A stretch of 64,000 bases of DNA from Lagopus muta (GCF_023343835.1 NC_064435.1:69574134-69638133), one strand, 5' to 3'; positions 43,861 to 57,186 are shown, counted from the stretch's first letter. A program made the numbers and translations. Notes: generated from the letters alone by a model not told the origin.

Positions 43861-45567
43861 CTGAAGGTTGAACTTTTACTGTGCAGTGAGACAGAGATGC
43901 AGTGTAAAACCATAAACTCAAAATCTCTTTCCATGTAACATTCTGACCTTTAAGGAAGGGAGTAGGATCTCAAGTTGTTATAAAGGCTGATGGCATCCTA
44001 GGAATATGAGTGGGAGTAAGAGTGAAAGAAAGAATGCAGCATTTTCTCTTAAGTTTTACATTGCTCTACCTGCAACAAGAGCTTATTGCAGTTCCTTCAA
44101 TTTCTAGCCCCGGTGTTGCAAAATCTGTAGAGTCCAGTAATGTAGAAACAGAATTATTTAAGAGAAAAGGCTAGATTTCTACAGGAGCATAGGACTGCCT
44201 GTGGAACATTCCCCTTCATTTTGCTTCCCTTCTCACCTAGACTGTATTGTTAAATGTGTAACTACCAAGTGATTGGCCCTACATTTCTGAACAAGCTTTG
44301 GCTTGGTGAGAGAGCCAACAGCAACCAAAGTTAGCACAGTCCATGGGGTATTCAACATTGAACAAGTGTGTGCAGGGGAGGGGATAAATGAAGGGTGGGG
44401 AGGCACAGTAAAGTCATTCTGGAAAGTATTTTAGGGATTTTGTTTTGATGTCCTCCTGTTTGCTGTTCAGCCACCACAGCCTGCGAAACTGCATAGCAGC
44501 AAAGGCATTGCAGAACCTGTCCATGCATCCACCTTGATGCTGACGCTTCCAAACTGATTTTGTCATATTTAGACATTAAAAGGAATATCTGAGAAAGCCT
44601 TTAAAAGAGTCCTATCTAGGAATATAGAGAAAAAAGATTTAAATGTAATAGACCTTTAAAGCACATAGTCCTCTCTGTGATATTAGATAGGCTAATGTCA
44701 CACTAACTAGGGAATGGAGTAAAGGAAAGATATCAGCTTGCCTTGTTAGATTTATACTTCTGATAAAGCATAAAAAGATTTCTTCTGATGACAGTATTTC
44801 TCCTATATCAAATTCATGGTCTTATACAATTTCTTGTCAGCAAATGGTTCACAATCTTCTCAGATAACTTAATTTCTCAACTTGACTTAGATAAAATTTC
44901 TCCCACTGTAGGCTGGCCACCTGTTAGCACTATCTAATCCAAAGACTGGAATCTTATCATTGCATCCACTTAATGAGTCATTCAATAGTGATATAATTTT
45001 CAAGCACCTATATATTAATTTATCAGTTTTTATTATCATCAATTATTTAACACATGATTCAACTATTCTGTTAATTATATAATTTTCTCATATTCACTAT
45101 ACCATATCTTGCTCTTGTAAGTGAGAGGATATGCTTCTCTGTATATTCTTGGTTCTCACTCCAGCTCTCAAAGTCAACATATTTCAGTTTGTAAACTCTT
45201 CAGACACAAAGCAAAGAATCAGTGAAATAGCCAGCATGGAAAAGCAGATCAGCCACATAAAATGGCTAAAATTGTCTTTAGGGACAATGGCAAACCCATA
45301 TTTCTGATCAGGATTCCTTAGAAATCAACTGCATTCACTGTACAACATTTTGCAGGATTTGGCCATTGCTATCCTTGAGGTAATGCTGATGTGAGTTTGA
45401 CATTTCACTAGGAAGTTAAGTGTGGGCTACATTTGGGCCACCAATGAGTACAGTGTGCTTGGGTGCTTTGCATATACCACTGTTACCTTCTAGAGTGCTG
45501 TTTGCCCTTTGCTGAGTGACCAGATTTGGACAGGAGGCCTTCAAGGCACTGGCCAAGATACACTCAC
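43861..45567. other. No recognised gene; AT-rich block at about 44900-45110
   Basis: A minus-strand frame of about 74 codons at 44352-44576 includes an acceptor-like 'gctgctatgcag' near 44492. It could be a last exon in phase with the candidate exon at 45568-45802, but this is conjecture. The AT-rich block has no recognised repeat. Confidence 0.3.
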
Positions 45568-45802
45568 CATTTGGCTGGGGTATACTGAAGGCAGCAGGCA
45601 GATCCCTTTTCAGAACTGTGCTTTCCTCCATATCCTTTCCGTGCTTCAAATCTGTTTTACCTCGTACAAGTGGAATTCCTTGTTTTAATTTGTGTACATC
45701 TTCTCTTGTACTGAAAGTGGGATCTCCTGATGAAAAGATCCTGGATCCATCTTCATCACTGCCTCCCATTAGGTATCTGTATAACTCTGAGACTTCTCTT
45801 CT
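45568..45802 (-). CDS. Candidate internal exon of an unrecognised gene
   Basis: The 235-bp stretch lies between an acceptor-like 'cttctggtcag' and a strong donor (G|GTGAGT) on the minus strand. It is open for 78 codons from phase 0 to phase 1. The translation is hydrophilic and protein-like: after RREVSELYRYLMGG comes an acidic SDEDGS and then alternating Lys/Glu/Asp-rich sequence. The frame runs on past the donor for another 50 codons. The opposite strand is also open, which weakens the case. I do not recognise a family. It may be a true exon, a decayed exon or chance. Confidence 0.25.
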
Positions 45803-48800
45803 CTGACCAGAAGAGTCTCAGCTTTCTCCATTTCTCCTCATAGAAAAAATTCTCCATTATAAATGTCCCTGAGCATCTGGCACATTGGGATCATTTTCTA
45901 GTCCAACCTTCTACAGAGCATTAATACAAACCAAATAAACAGCATTTAGGGCATCTCCATCGTGCACGCTTGATCCGAAGGCAAACTGTGATTGAGTGCA
46001 TTATGTATTTATATGACTTCCTAATTTGAATTTACCTGCCCGATGCTGCTATCTAAAGAAAAGTTTTCTAATGTCCTTCCTTCTGACCACTGCAGGGTTT
46101 AGAGACATTGTGCTCAGAGATATGGCTACAGCCTATGAAGACACGTATTTAATCTACTTAGACTGAGTAAAAGCAGCAGGGCACAGCCTGAAGCTCAGCC
46201 TGTGTATTTAATCAACACCTTGCATGGGCTTTACAAACCGTCCGGCACATTTTGCTTCTGCAATGTCTACAACAGTTAGTTTAAAAACAGGGAGAATGTT
46301 TCCTGAAATTGTACTTTGTACACTTTCACTCACACTGTACTTTGAGTGAGCAGATCAAGACACCTTTAAGTCTCTTTATTCGTTAGCCACTTTCCAACAA
46401 CTTTCTGTTCAGCTCTCAAAATAAGACCTTTTCTCCAGCTCCCAGATCCATTTCACAGCTCTTTTCTGAAACTGCCAGATTTGCTGCTCCATCTTATAAC
46501 ACAGACTGCTTCTGTGGGAATACTTCCTGTGAAACACTGAGCCAAAATTACCTTCTGCCTTTTCCTGTGACCCCCAGACATCTTTCAGCAAGAACAACGC
46601 ACTGAGAGTTGCACTACCTTATAAATCCATTATGATTCCAGTGCTTTTCCACGTTACTCTCTTGCAGGGGAGCAGCTCTGCTTCCTCTTCGCATACCTTT
46701 CTGAGTATTGCCTCCTTTGTTTCTACCTGAGCACTTTCCCCTGCCCACAGTGAAGCAAATTTTGCTTGACTGGATTCAGTTATCAAGTAATTCATATCAC
46801 TTGGTGTCTCTCTTATCAAACCATCACATTAATTTCTGTTTCAAGGTTGTGTGAGGAGCTGACCTTCAAGGATTTTTCCATTAACCACTAAATGTTTGGT
46901 GGATGTTCTTAACCATTCTCAGCCCTGTGGCTTTTTTTTGTAAGGCACCTGCTGGAAATATCCCACCCAGTGAACATTCTCTAAAAAATATCTGCACAAA
47001 TTCATTCTGACATTGATCAAAATCAACAAGGCACACAGTTTTCAATGGATTTAAGAACAAGCAAACTTGCAAGACTCGGTAGAGTGGAAACTACCATGTT
47101 TTATTGTTGTCCTCATGTTACACATTTCATTAAATTTCGACTCTATCATAATAATGTTACCTTTGACAATGATCTTGAAAAAGCACTGAAATCCTCAGAA
47201 AACACAAAAATGGAGCTAGATAAATAATGTGTTGCTTGATAAAACGCATGTGTATGCACATGTCAGAAGTGTTACAAATTACCAAAGAAGACAGGAGTTC
47301 AGTCAGGTATTGAGGGACAAAAAAAAGTTAAATTTCATGGTAATCAGATTAATCTAAACTCTCCATGCCACTTTTTCAATAAAGTGAATGCTTTCTAAAC
47401 TCATAAATGTAGATCTGCTACACCCTCACATCCTTTGTAGGTCTTAATGTGTTGGAAGATTTAGAATTGCTTTAGAAATAGACTGCAGTTGATACAGATT
47501 ACACCTGAATGATACAGGGGCAAGCATAAGAGAATAATGACTATGAGCTACTGATGTTACAAATTCAATCTTTGCATTCAACTTGCTGAAGAGAATGTCC
47601 AGAGAGCATCAGAAGCATGAAACATCAACGAGAGATAATTTGCCAGATAGTAATTTAAAAATTAAGCCTCACTCTAAACAAACAAACAAAAAGCAAATTC
47701 AACCAACCAAACAAAATGCAACCAAAACCAGATACAGCCATTCAACTTTACTTGTAGTTCTAATAAAAGAAGATATCTGTTGTGAGATTATATGCCTTTT
47801 ACGCTGAAATCTTTTTCTGCAAGGTTTCTACATGCATACGCCTTGAGACAGTCTGAAACTTAATCTCTGAAAATCAGCTGAGTTGGGAAAGCTGTATTTC
47901 TAAAGAGCTGGCCACCTGCTAGTGACTTCTGCACTGAAACTGAGAATATTATGCACCATCAGACTTGTGTTTTCATTAGAAATGCATTCCTTCAGTTCGC
48001 TCTGCTTTGCATTATCATTTATCTCCTTTTTTTATGGTGTTTTTTGGAATATCAAAAATCTACTAATGTGAAAGCCTGGTTTCCCTAGGATAAATTTCCT
48101 GACCAGTTCTGGAGGATGGCTGATGTCTGAAGGTCAACAGAATCAGTGAGTGGATGCTATCTTTTTAATGCAATTGATGAGACCACAACTCAGCAAATTA
48201 ACACTGTTGACCACATTTGACAGAAAAAAAGGATCAGAGAATAATCATGGGAAGAACCATGAAAACGCCGAAAGTACAGACAAAAGGGCAAATTTTCAGG
48301 GTGGTAGTTTTTTTTAGCTTATTAAATAGATAGCGAGAAAGTGACTTTATCTTCTGCACATACCTTCACTGGTTCTAGAAATTCACTGGAGACACTCTCC
48401 CACTAATTCAAGGCATTACAACAAGAACCAATAACTGAAGCCGAAATGAGTGGTTTTAGACCTCAAGTGTGGTGCACATTTTATGAAGAAGGTCATTTAC
48501 CCCTAAAAACCTCATCAAACGTTATGCAAGATTATCCCTATGTGTTCGGGACTTCTAACCCAAATTTGCTTTATTTTTTTTTTTTCCCTTAAAAGTTACT
48601 CTCAAGTGTGAACTGTGGATACAGGCAAGGTACCAGAACATTTTATCACAGTGTTTTTTTCTGGCCTTTTTACTGATAGTTTTATGAGTTGCTTTCTAAA
48701 ACAGGCCAGCAAGCTAATCTCACTGAGAGAACTGCTGGCTGCCTCCTTCTCAGCACTGTGCAAAGTTCTCCTTAGGCACAGACCCCCACCAGCCTCCCCA

Positions 48801-49191
48801 CAGACAGCTCTGGGAAGTCCTAAACCACAGCCACCTCAGTCAGAAATCGGCAGTGATTTTGCTGGGACCAAACCACATCACGCTCTCTTCCCAACCAACG
48901 TGCCGTTACCGCAGCACTGCCGCACCAGACACAACCGCTGAGCAATCTCCCGTAAGTAGAGAAACATTTTGGGGCACAGCTGCCCAAAGGAGCTCGCCAC
49001 CAACCAGACCATGCTGAGCACCAAATGTCAGGAATGGGTACGCTACATGTTATGGCAGCACACGAAGCCAGAGACTGGTCCGTGAGGGGTGCCCAGCTGT
49101 GCCCCTTACCTGCCTGTCCAGTCTCCTTCACCCTACTATGACCGCAGCCCGTCTTCTCACACACCCTCTCCGTCTCCCCCAGGCCTCTCAC
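45803..49191. other. No recognised gene between the two candidate minus-strand exons
   Basis: Short minus-strand frames at 46409-46597 and 46619-46819 have Lys/Glu-rich composition that could be decayed coding sequence, but no splice sites were matched. No repeats were recognised. It would be an intron if the candidate exons belong together. Confidence 0.3.
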
Positions 49192-49455
49192 CTTCTCCAG
49201 CAGTGCAGGGCAGACAGCCGTGGGCAGCCTCGACTCCCCCTCCGCTGCCTCTGGGCTGGAACCAGGCTGTGTCGAACAGCCGGAGGGGCTGCCAGGCATT
49301 ACAGGGCTGAGCGTGACGCTCCGCCCCTTCTTCAGCCTCTGGTCCAGGGGCACACCGCCCGGGGCTGAAGGTGACCTCTTAGTGGGAGGAGAAGAGGGGC
49401 ACTGGGGAGGAAAGGGGTTATCCATCCGCTGAGCTCGTGGACAGGGAGGTGTCAT
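49192..49455 (-). CDS. Candidate first coding exon of an unrecognised gene
   Basis: An ATG at 49453-49455 (minus) opens 88 codons to a consensus donor (GAGAAG|GTGAGA) at 49192/49191, phase 0. The region is GC- and CpG-richer than its surroundings. The peptide is Pro/Ser-rich with a basic patch (TKRSPSAP, QRLKKGRSVTLSP) and ends CPALLEK. An in-frame stop lies about 45 bases upstream, so the ATG would be the start. Its phase-0 donor fits the phase-0 acceptor of the exon at 45802. No family is recognised. The same frame stays open without splicing to 222 codons counted from a non-ATG start, so a single-exon reading or chance in GC-rich DNA cannot be excluded. Confidence 0.28.
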
Positions 49456-49867
49456 AGGGATGGAGGTGGAGCTGTTGTTTCTGCTCAAGTCGGACCGTCA
49501 AAGCCCCTGGGATACTTCAGCAGATCCACCCTATGCAGACCTTCCCTCCAGCTTCAGCTGTCCCTACAGTTGAATATGGGGCCATGCCAAGTCGCAGTAC
49601 AGCCCTCACAGCAGGGCTGAGGGCCACTGTGGATGGCCAGAACTTTCTTTTGGTCACCAGAGGGGGAGAAGGCATTTTGGTCGCAGCTGCCTATGTCAGT
49701 GAGCATCAGAGTCTAGGCACAGAGTATAGCTAGTTCAAGGCCACGTCATGGGGCTTCTGACACAGGCTCCTCACACGGACCAGTACTACAGAGAGTTACA
49801 GAGAAGGTGAAATTATTAATGGTAACTACAATGGCTTGTAGGAGCTCAGTTCTTCCACCTAGCTGGT

Positions 49868-50527
49868 ATTTGTGGAACAATAGACCATCCTGAGTTGGAA
49901 GGGATCCACGGGAACTTGAATCCAACTCCTCGCTCCACAGCAGGACTGCCCAAACCCTGTGTCTGAGAGTGCTACTTAAACGTTTGTTGAACTCCTGCAC
50001 CTGGGGCCCGTTCCATGCCCACCGCCCTCTGATGCAAACCCTGTCCCTCACCCCTAGCTGCCTCTCCTCTGACGCAGCTCCATGCCGTTCCTGTCGCTGT
50101 CACACAGAGCAAAGCTCAGCGCTGCCCCTCCGCTCCTTGTGAGGAGCTGCAGCCGCCATCAGGCCTCCCCTCAGCTCCTTATCTTCTCTGCTCTGGGTTG
50201 AACAAACAAGGGACATCTGCCACTCCTCATACATCTTGCTGTCTAAACAATTCAGCTATTCACCATCCTCATAGCCCTCCTTTGGGTGCTCTCTAATAGT
50301 TTTAAGTCCTTCCTGTACTGTGGCACCCAACCCACACGCGGTACTGGAGGTGAGGCTGCACAGCACAGAGAGATGTCTCCCCTCACCCACAGGCAGTTCT
50401 GAGCCTGGTGCACCGCAGGGTACGGTTGGCATTTTGGTCTGCCAGTGCACACTGCTGCCTCACATTCAGCTTACTGCCATCCAGAAACCCCAGATCCCTG
50501 TCCGCAGGGCTCATCTCCAACCTTAAA
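49868..50527 (-). mobile_element. CR1 LINE, long 3' portion
   Basis: Reads as the reverse complement of CR1 for about 660 bp: 'gaacaatagaccatcctgagttgga', 'ctgcacctggggccc', 'gccatcaggcctcccctcagc', 'catcctcatagccctcctttggg', 'gaggctgcacagcac', 'gagcctggtgcaccgcagggtac', 'agaaaccccagatccc'. The two ends are degraded. One of the longest CR1 pieces here, although without a usable reverse-transcriptase frame. Confidence 0.9.
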
Positions 50528-53500
50528 GTTCTCTTTCTTCTACTTGAGCAAGGACAAGAAAGAAACTCCTGTTGGTATGGACACCATGCAGGTCTTAGAT
50601 ACCGTCTGCAGAGCACTGAGTTTCACACTCTAGGAGATCCATCAGTTTGCGTATCTGCAGCAGTGATGAATGCAGCTGTGGTTGTGGCACAGGAGTGTCA
50701 CAGTGCTGGCCTCCATGTTCTCTGGAGCTGGGACCATGTAAGGGACCTGAAAGGCTTAAGCTGCCCCAATGAGCCTCCATACCCACTGTGGGGACACAAT
50801 GTAGTGAGGAAGGCAGAAAGAGGGCAGAGGTGAAAAATGAAGTCTAACAGAGGACAGGGCTGAATCTTATGTCTGCTTTCTGAAGGGAGGGAAGGACTTG
50901 TCAGTACAGGCTCTAGTTGGCCTGTGGGCAGCAAGGTAAGATGCACTGGAATGTCATCACGGACTGGTGAAGAGGCAGGCTGCTGTCACCTAGCTCTGAT
51001 GGTGAAAGAAATCTAAGGGTAAGAGGAGTAGCATAGTCAGACTCCCAGCTGTCATCATGCTTCTGGATAAGAAGTGGGAAATGATGCATGGCCTAAAGGT
51101 CTTGTGCCACTCAAGGCTGCCCCTTCTCACTCAGGCTTGGAGGATGGTATAGTCATTGGAAAAGGCCTTCAATATTCCTACAGCCAGGAACATTACTATT
51201 GGGCTGGTGGAAATATATAAGAGAAAATTATTCAATGTTTGAGGATTCAGCTCTGGAATAAATATGATAGTGAAACCACAGTTCCACAGGAACAAGGAAT
51301 CTATCTATATGGGGAACAGAATAAGACCATTGCCTCCAATTGAGATACAAGTCAGAAGTCAAACTAAAAAGTGTCTCTGAGGATTTGATTGAAGACAGAG
51401 TTACAAGGAAAAACTGAAAAAGGGACTCATCTGCACAGTCCTCAGAAAAAAAGAAAAAAAAAAACCCAAAAAAACAGTGAAGGTGAATGGAAGAGGAAAT
51501 ATGGAAGAAGGAAGGATTTACAAGTGGGTATTAATGGCTCTGCTGTTCAGATGGTTTAATATTTTCTACTGCAAAAACTCCTTTACAATGTGTTTGTGCT
51601 TTGTGACGCACACAAATACTATGGTTGACCAATGTTGTCTGAAAACATCACAAAAATGTCTCCTTCTTTGCCTCTGAATTGTTGTTGGGTTTACCAGCAT
51701 GGTAAATATTCTTTCCCTTGTATGTGTGGCTCAGAAGGGGCAGCATGCAGAAAAAACAATGGAATATGAACATTCCCAAAAGCCAGATATGGCAGCTAGA
51801 GTCACAAAGATGTTGTAGTGACTTCTTCTGACTTCTTCCTTGTTCCTCTTCACTGGCATATACACTGCAGCCCCTTTCACCTTCATCGGAATAGCAGCAG
51901 AACTTCAAAGTACACACTGTATGCAACTTCAAAGCCTCAGGATTGAATTCCTATCAGTGAGTGCTCAGACAACATCACTGCCCCTTCACAGATAACTCCA
52001 CAGGCTTCAGCAAGTATGAAAAGAGCTACTGAGGGAATTGGCTGCTCCAACACATCACCAACAGGATACTCAGTTTCTCTGATATTGGCGCTAGTGTGAA
52101 TGCTCCCTTTGCATTAGGTAGTGGGGTATGTACTCTCATTTCAGAGTTACCTGACCCCACATGGATCTTCAGTTCCCCTTCTGTACTATCAAAGCCACCA
52201 AGAGCACATAATGTGACAAGATTTGGCGAGCATTTGAATCCAAGGCAGCACTCTTTGGCAACACACAAGTATAGAGGCTTATCAGCAGGGCCACATGAGA
52301 GAGAACACTGATAAATATGAACATCAAGCTCCTTTTACCAGGACTGCTCTCTTTATTTTGAAGTTTATGGCAATACCCATATTATCTATAGATGTTCAAA
52401 CTGACAATAAACCTTTTCACAGAACATCACTGATGACAGCTTTCAGAGCAACCAGCATGCAGTTTTCTCACATCTTTTCAGAACCAGCTTAGCACCTGAT
52501 GCTGGAGTGTGAATAGCTCTTTGATTTTCCCCATTGCCTTCCTACATCTTCTTCTATTAATAAATTTATGAGCTTCCAACTCTTCCACCCCTCCAGCCCC
52601 AGTAGGCAGGCAAGGGGGTTACAAGGAGCAGGCTGCCTCGTGAACACAGAGCTGTGGCCCTGAGCTCTCCTCGGCACACGCAGGGTGCTCAAAATCATCC
52701 ACCAGCTGCACAGACCATTTGTGCTATGAGGTCATTCAGCGCTACCCCATCGCTGAGGAATCTGCTGGCCACCTTCCTGACAGCACAGCATAATGTCCCA
52801 CCTCGCCTGCCAGCTAGCACAACAGCCTCTCACTGAGCTCGGGCCCCACTCTCCAAAGGTGCTTCTCAATCATGCTCTCCAGCATCCATGGCCTCTGGTT
52901 ACCCATTGACCACCATGTCCACCTGACAGCACCCTGCCCTGTTCCATTCCAGCCTCCTCTCTTCGAGCTGTTCTTTTCACCACTGCCAGCATGGTGAAGA
53001 TGCCATCAGAGCAGGATGAGTTGGCTGGGTACAGACATCTTAGAGACATCCTTGAGAGGGAAAGATTATGGGGAGTCTTCACAGGAGAAAAGACTGGACT
53101 TGCAGAGGAGTAGGACTTGAATGGTGGTATAGAAATGCTGCGCTTTGATGGGAAATCTTTCTTCTCTCTGAGCATGGAGAGGGAGCCATCTAGTCCTTAA
53201 ATAACAGGGAGCCAGGAGATGAGAGAGATAACAAGGCTGGTAGTACAGGGGCTTGGCAAACAGGGCCTGTCCAACAACAGTGTCCATGCAAGATGAGCAG
53301 GGCAGACGCAGTGATTGGAGCCAGGTTCAGCAGCGAGACCAAGTCATCAGGAAAGATTGTAGTGACAAGCAAGTCCAAGGTCTAGCTGAAAAGTTGATCC
53401 ATAGGCCAGAGTCAGTCTCCATGCTGCTAACCAGTGTTAGACACAGTTCAGGACTGCCAGGCAGGCAGTCCATGTGTCAGAAGGGAGGGAGATAGTCCTA

Positions 53501-53623
53501 GTGGAGTGTCAGCAACAAACGCTTACTTTCTGACAGGTCTGGGTAGCTGAGGGGCTGGGAGCACTCATGGCCACACAGATGGCACACGCTGGTCAGCTAG
53601 GCTCTGCTGCTGGCTGACAGCAA
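50528..53623. other. Intergenic, no gene seen
   Basis: Several open frames of 60-140 codons are shadows of the CR1 or lack protein character. No splice-consistent exon was found. An A-rich run lies near 51447-51477. Confidence 0.4.
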
Positions 53624-53783
53624 GCTGTCCAGGGAGGTGGTAAAGTCACCATCCCTGGAAGCGTTCAAGAAACATGTAGATGTCATTCTTAGGGACACGG
53701 TTTTAAGGGCAATATTGGTGGTAATAGGACCAGATGATCTTAGAGGTCTTCTCCAACCTTAATGATTCTATGATTCTATGATG
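53624..53783 (+). mobile_element. CR1 LINE 3' end with intact octamer repeats
   Basis: 'ctgtccagggaggtggtaaagtcaccatccctgg' continues to 'ccagatgatcttagaggtcttctccaacctt' and ends 'aatgattctatgattctatgatga', with two clean ATTCTATG octamers. Plus orientation, 5' truncated at about 160 bp. It is among the least diverged CR1 ends in the window. Confidence 0.95.
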
Positions 53784-54944
53784 ATGGTGTGGGGAGGTCC
53801 CTTCTGAAGCCAACTGCTGCTTCCCATTGTCCGCTCTAGGCCCACTTTATTTTCCTCCAAATTTCTCTGAAAGGCACCCAGTGACACAGGCTTCCAACTG
53901 CCTCTAACAGTGCCTCCTCTGAAGAAGAGATGGCAGGTGAGGGAAGATGTAGTAGATATAATAAATAGGTATTATAAAAACCGAATGGAATAAAAGAGAT
54001 AAAAATAAATTAATGCTCACTATCTTTTTGAAAGATAAGATATCAGAACAAGAGAAGGTGAAAAAAAAGTACAAAGCTTCTTCACGCAGTATGCCTTCAT
54101 CCTTTGGATACCTTGCCTCAGGGGAGTGTGAGTAAAAAGCATTTATGTGGTTTCATAAAATAACTGGACAGGGAAACTGCAGAGGAAGAACACAATTAAA
54201 TGCAAAGATTCGACATCTGTCTCTCAGGCTGCTCGAAGCTAAAAGAATATTTGAAGGGATTGACCTCATACTTCCATGCTCTTGTATCTTCCACAAGGAA
54301 TTTGCCACTGGAAAGTCTCACAGCCAGGAAATTTAGTTAAGTGGTCTTTTATTCTGATCTGGCTCAGCTGTCCTCATTCATTCTCCTAACGAAATTCTGT
54401 GGTGACATTACCATTTCTCCCAGAACAGCCCCACACTTGCTATTTGAATGTCTGGTGAGTGATTCTCTGTCCTAGGCTGGGTTTTCATCTTTGCAATCTC
54501 TCCCTGCCAGGGTGACATCTTTCAGAAGGGTCAAGGAGATGGGAGGGAGCTTTCCTGGTGGGTAGATCAGAGCTCTTAGGGAACAGAAGGTCTCCAGAGA
54601 TGGAGAGAAGACCAACACTAAACTGCAGCATCTTGGATTATTTGTTCTTTCTCTTAAAAGGCCACCTGCGAATGCTTTGTCTTCAATATGGTAACACAGC
54701 AGTGGGCAGCAAGAAAATCTTTTAGAAAATAGTTCTTTATTATCTGAGGGAAGCTCAGGAATTTCTCCAACTTTTCTCAGACTTTTGGAGGAAACGCAGT
54801 CTGGTAATGGCAGTCTGATAATGGCAGTTTGCTCCACCTTGCTTAATCAGGAGGAAATTATCTCTCAAGAGCTATAGCCACATTGAATCAATCTTCAGCA
54901 TCCCAGGTCTGAAAGTAATCAGGAGAATAAGAAATGTGCCCTTC

Positions 54945-56545
54945 AATAAAATGGCCCATTTAGCCCAATGTTTTCCTCCAACAACAGTAGTAACAGATAA
55001 TGTTCAAAAGCACATGCCTACCCACTTTCTGCAGTCTATTTTCCTAGTAATCTTCCAACACCTAAAAGTCTTGTGTTATGGAAGCTGGAGGGTGAAACCC
55101 AGTCCAGTTCTTTAAATATCATAAATTAATTTCATCCCTTTTTTGAACCCACTGATAGCATTGGCCTCTGCAGTCTCTCCTGTGGCATCAAGTTCCACAC
55201 ATTCACTCAGTACTATGTAAAGAAATACTTCCCTTGTTTGTTCTAATTCCTCTGATACTAAATTCACTGTGTATCCTCTAGATTGTCACGTTGCAGAACT
55301 TCTTTGTGAAAGACAGATTCATCTTGTCCACCATCTTCATGATTTTATAAATGTCAGTCATATCTTCTCTCAACTTTACCATCTCTCCAAAAGAAGAGTT
55401 TTCCAATAATCCCTCATAAAGCAACTACTCCATGACTGATCTCTGCTGCCCTTCTCTGTACCTTCTGTAATTTCATCATGTCTTTCTTGAAATATAGAGA
55501 CCAGAACAGTCCCCAGAGCTCAACATCAGATTGCACAGAGATTTTATCTAGAGCTAAAATGGCATCCTCTGTCTAATTTTAGTTACTATTATCAATATGC
55601 CCAACATTTCTTGTGGCTGTTGCCAGAAGGGTAGTAAATGTGAATTCCAAGATCTCCTTCCTAATTTGAAACTGCAGATCTGAGTTCTGAGATCAGCATC
55701 ATGTAAGCATGGGTTAGTTTACTTTCTCTAGATGAGAAATATTTTCTCTGAATGAGAATATAACCTTGCTTAGATTTACTAAGTTTTTGATTGCTTAATT
55801 TTTTATTACTATTTATAGTGAAGTTCCTCTGAGAGTTTTCTGCTCAGCCTCTTGGTTTCGTGTGACTCTCCTAAAGTCCCTTGCCATCAGAACGGTATTT
55901 CTGCACCCAAAGTAAGTCAGTATCAGCCTTAGACTTGATTTCACTGTTTACTTGCTTCTCCAGTTTATCCATGAACACGCTGAATGAAACTAGTCCCAGC
56001 AGCAACCCCTGGGATATGCTCATAGTTCACCCTTCTTCATCCTGAAAAGTACCAAATGCGACCTATCCTTTGCTCATCTTTCATTCCACAAAATGATCTT
56101 TCCTCTAACTCTGCAGTAATTTAGTTCCTTTACTTACTCTCAGTGAGGAACTTTGTCAAGGGGGCTTTGGAGGTCTGAATGTATTATTTTGCCTAGCCAC
56201 ATGCATATTAACATCATTCCAGAACCCCACCCTTCCAGAACCCAGCATGGCCAAAATTTCCCTTTACAGAAGCCATATTAACTCTTTCTCAACGGATGGT
56301 TTTCACATACTTGTCAATCTTACTGTTTATTATAGACACCACTGTCTTGCCACAGAAGGAAATCAGATTCCCCACTTATTTTTCATAGTGGGAGTTACAC
56401 TGGCAATCCACAAGGGCTCTGGCACAGATACATTAATGACAGGTTATACAGCTTGGCCAGCAGTTCACAGTTTCACATTTAAATTCCTTCATGGCTTTCA
56501 GGAAAATGTCATCCAATCACGGTGACTTATAAATATTCAAGGTTT
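54945..56545 (-). mobile_element. Long ancient CR1-lineage LINE
   Basis: Reverse orientation over about 1.6 kb. Recognisable ordered blocks are 'aatggcccatttagccca', 'cccttttttgaacccactgatagc', 'atcaagttccacacattcac', 'ttcatgattttataaatgtcagtcatatcttctctc', 'gcccttctctgtacctt', 'gaccagaacagtccccag', 'cccaacatttcttgtggctg', 'gaactttgtcaaggggg', 'acagaagccatattaactctttc' and 'tttaaattccttcatgg'. These follow the old CR1 families shared by turtles, crocodilians and birds rather than the young avian CR1. Many substitutions and small gaps show it is long dead. It probably predates the crown birds. Confidence 0.8.
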
Positions 56546-57152
56546 CTGTTTGGTCTTATTTCAAGAATAAACTGTCTTTTCTGATCAGTCTACTGCAAAC
56601 AAGTCATCAGGAGTTGAAATCTTCGCAACAAACAGGGTACTTCATGCTCACTAACAGAAGAAGGAACTGCATCCCAAGGCTTCTCTCCCAGGCATAGATA
56701 AAAGAAAGGAGCTTGAAAGCTTTCTAAACTCCCTGGGAGAAACATTTGAAGTCTGATGTCTTGGCAACAAATCTACTTCTAAAAAGCAGACTTGTTTTGT
56801 CACTTTCCTGAAAGCATGATCAGTAGTGTGGCTGCTGCATCTTCAAGGTCATACTATTCAGAGGCAGAGGCAAACCAGGACCAGCGTGGAAAAATACAAC
56901 GTGTGACACTAGGGGGTGGTATTAAACTAAGTGGAAGTATATAATTTGGTTTCACTTAGCTTCTTTGAAATTCAGTCTCACAAAAGTGATGTGTTGCATC
57001 TAAGCTCTTCAAGCATTCATTTATCTGCACACCAGGACCCACCTGACCCACCTTCCCAGGACCCACACGACAGTTTTATTTGTCGTTGTGGTCCCATGAT
57101 CCATCTCTGGTATGAGATCAGACAAATACCTCTACACATGAATGCCTGAACA

Positions 57153-57186
57153 TGTGCAACAAAAAACACACATTTTTTGTTGCACA
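57153..57186. repeat. Perfect 14-bp inverted repeat (hairpin)
   Basis: TGTGCAACAAAAAA at 57153-57166 and its exact complement TTTTTTGTTGCACA at 57173-57186 flank a six-base CACACA loop. The stem is too short for a microRNA precursor. It may be a cruciform-prone site or the product of a replication-template switch. Confidence 0.85.
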
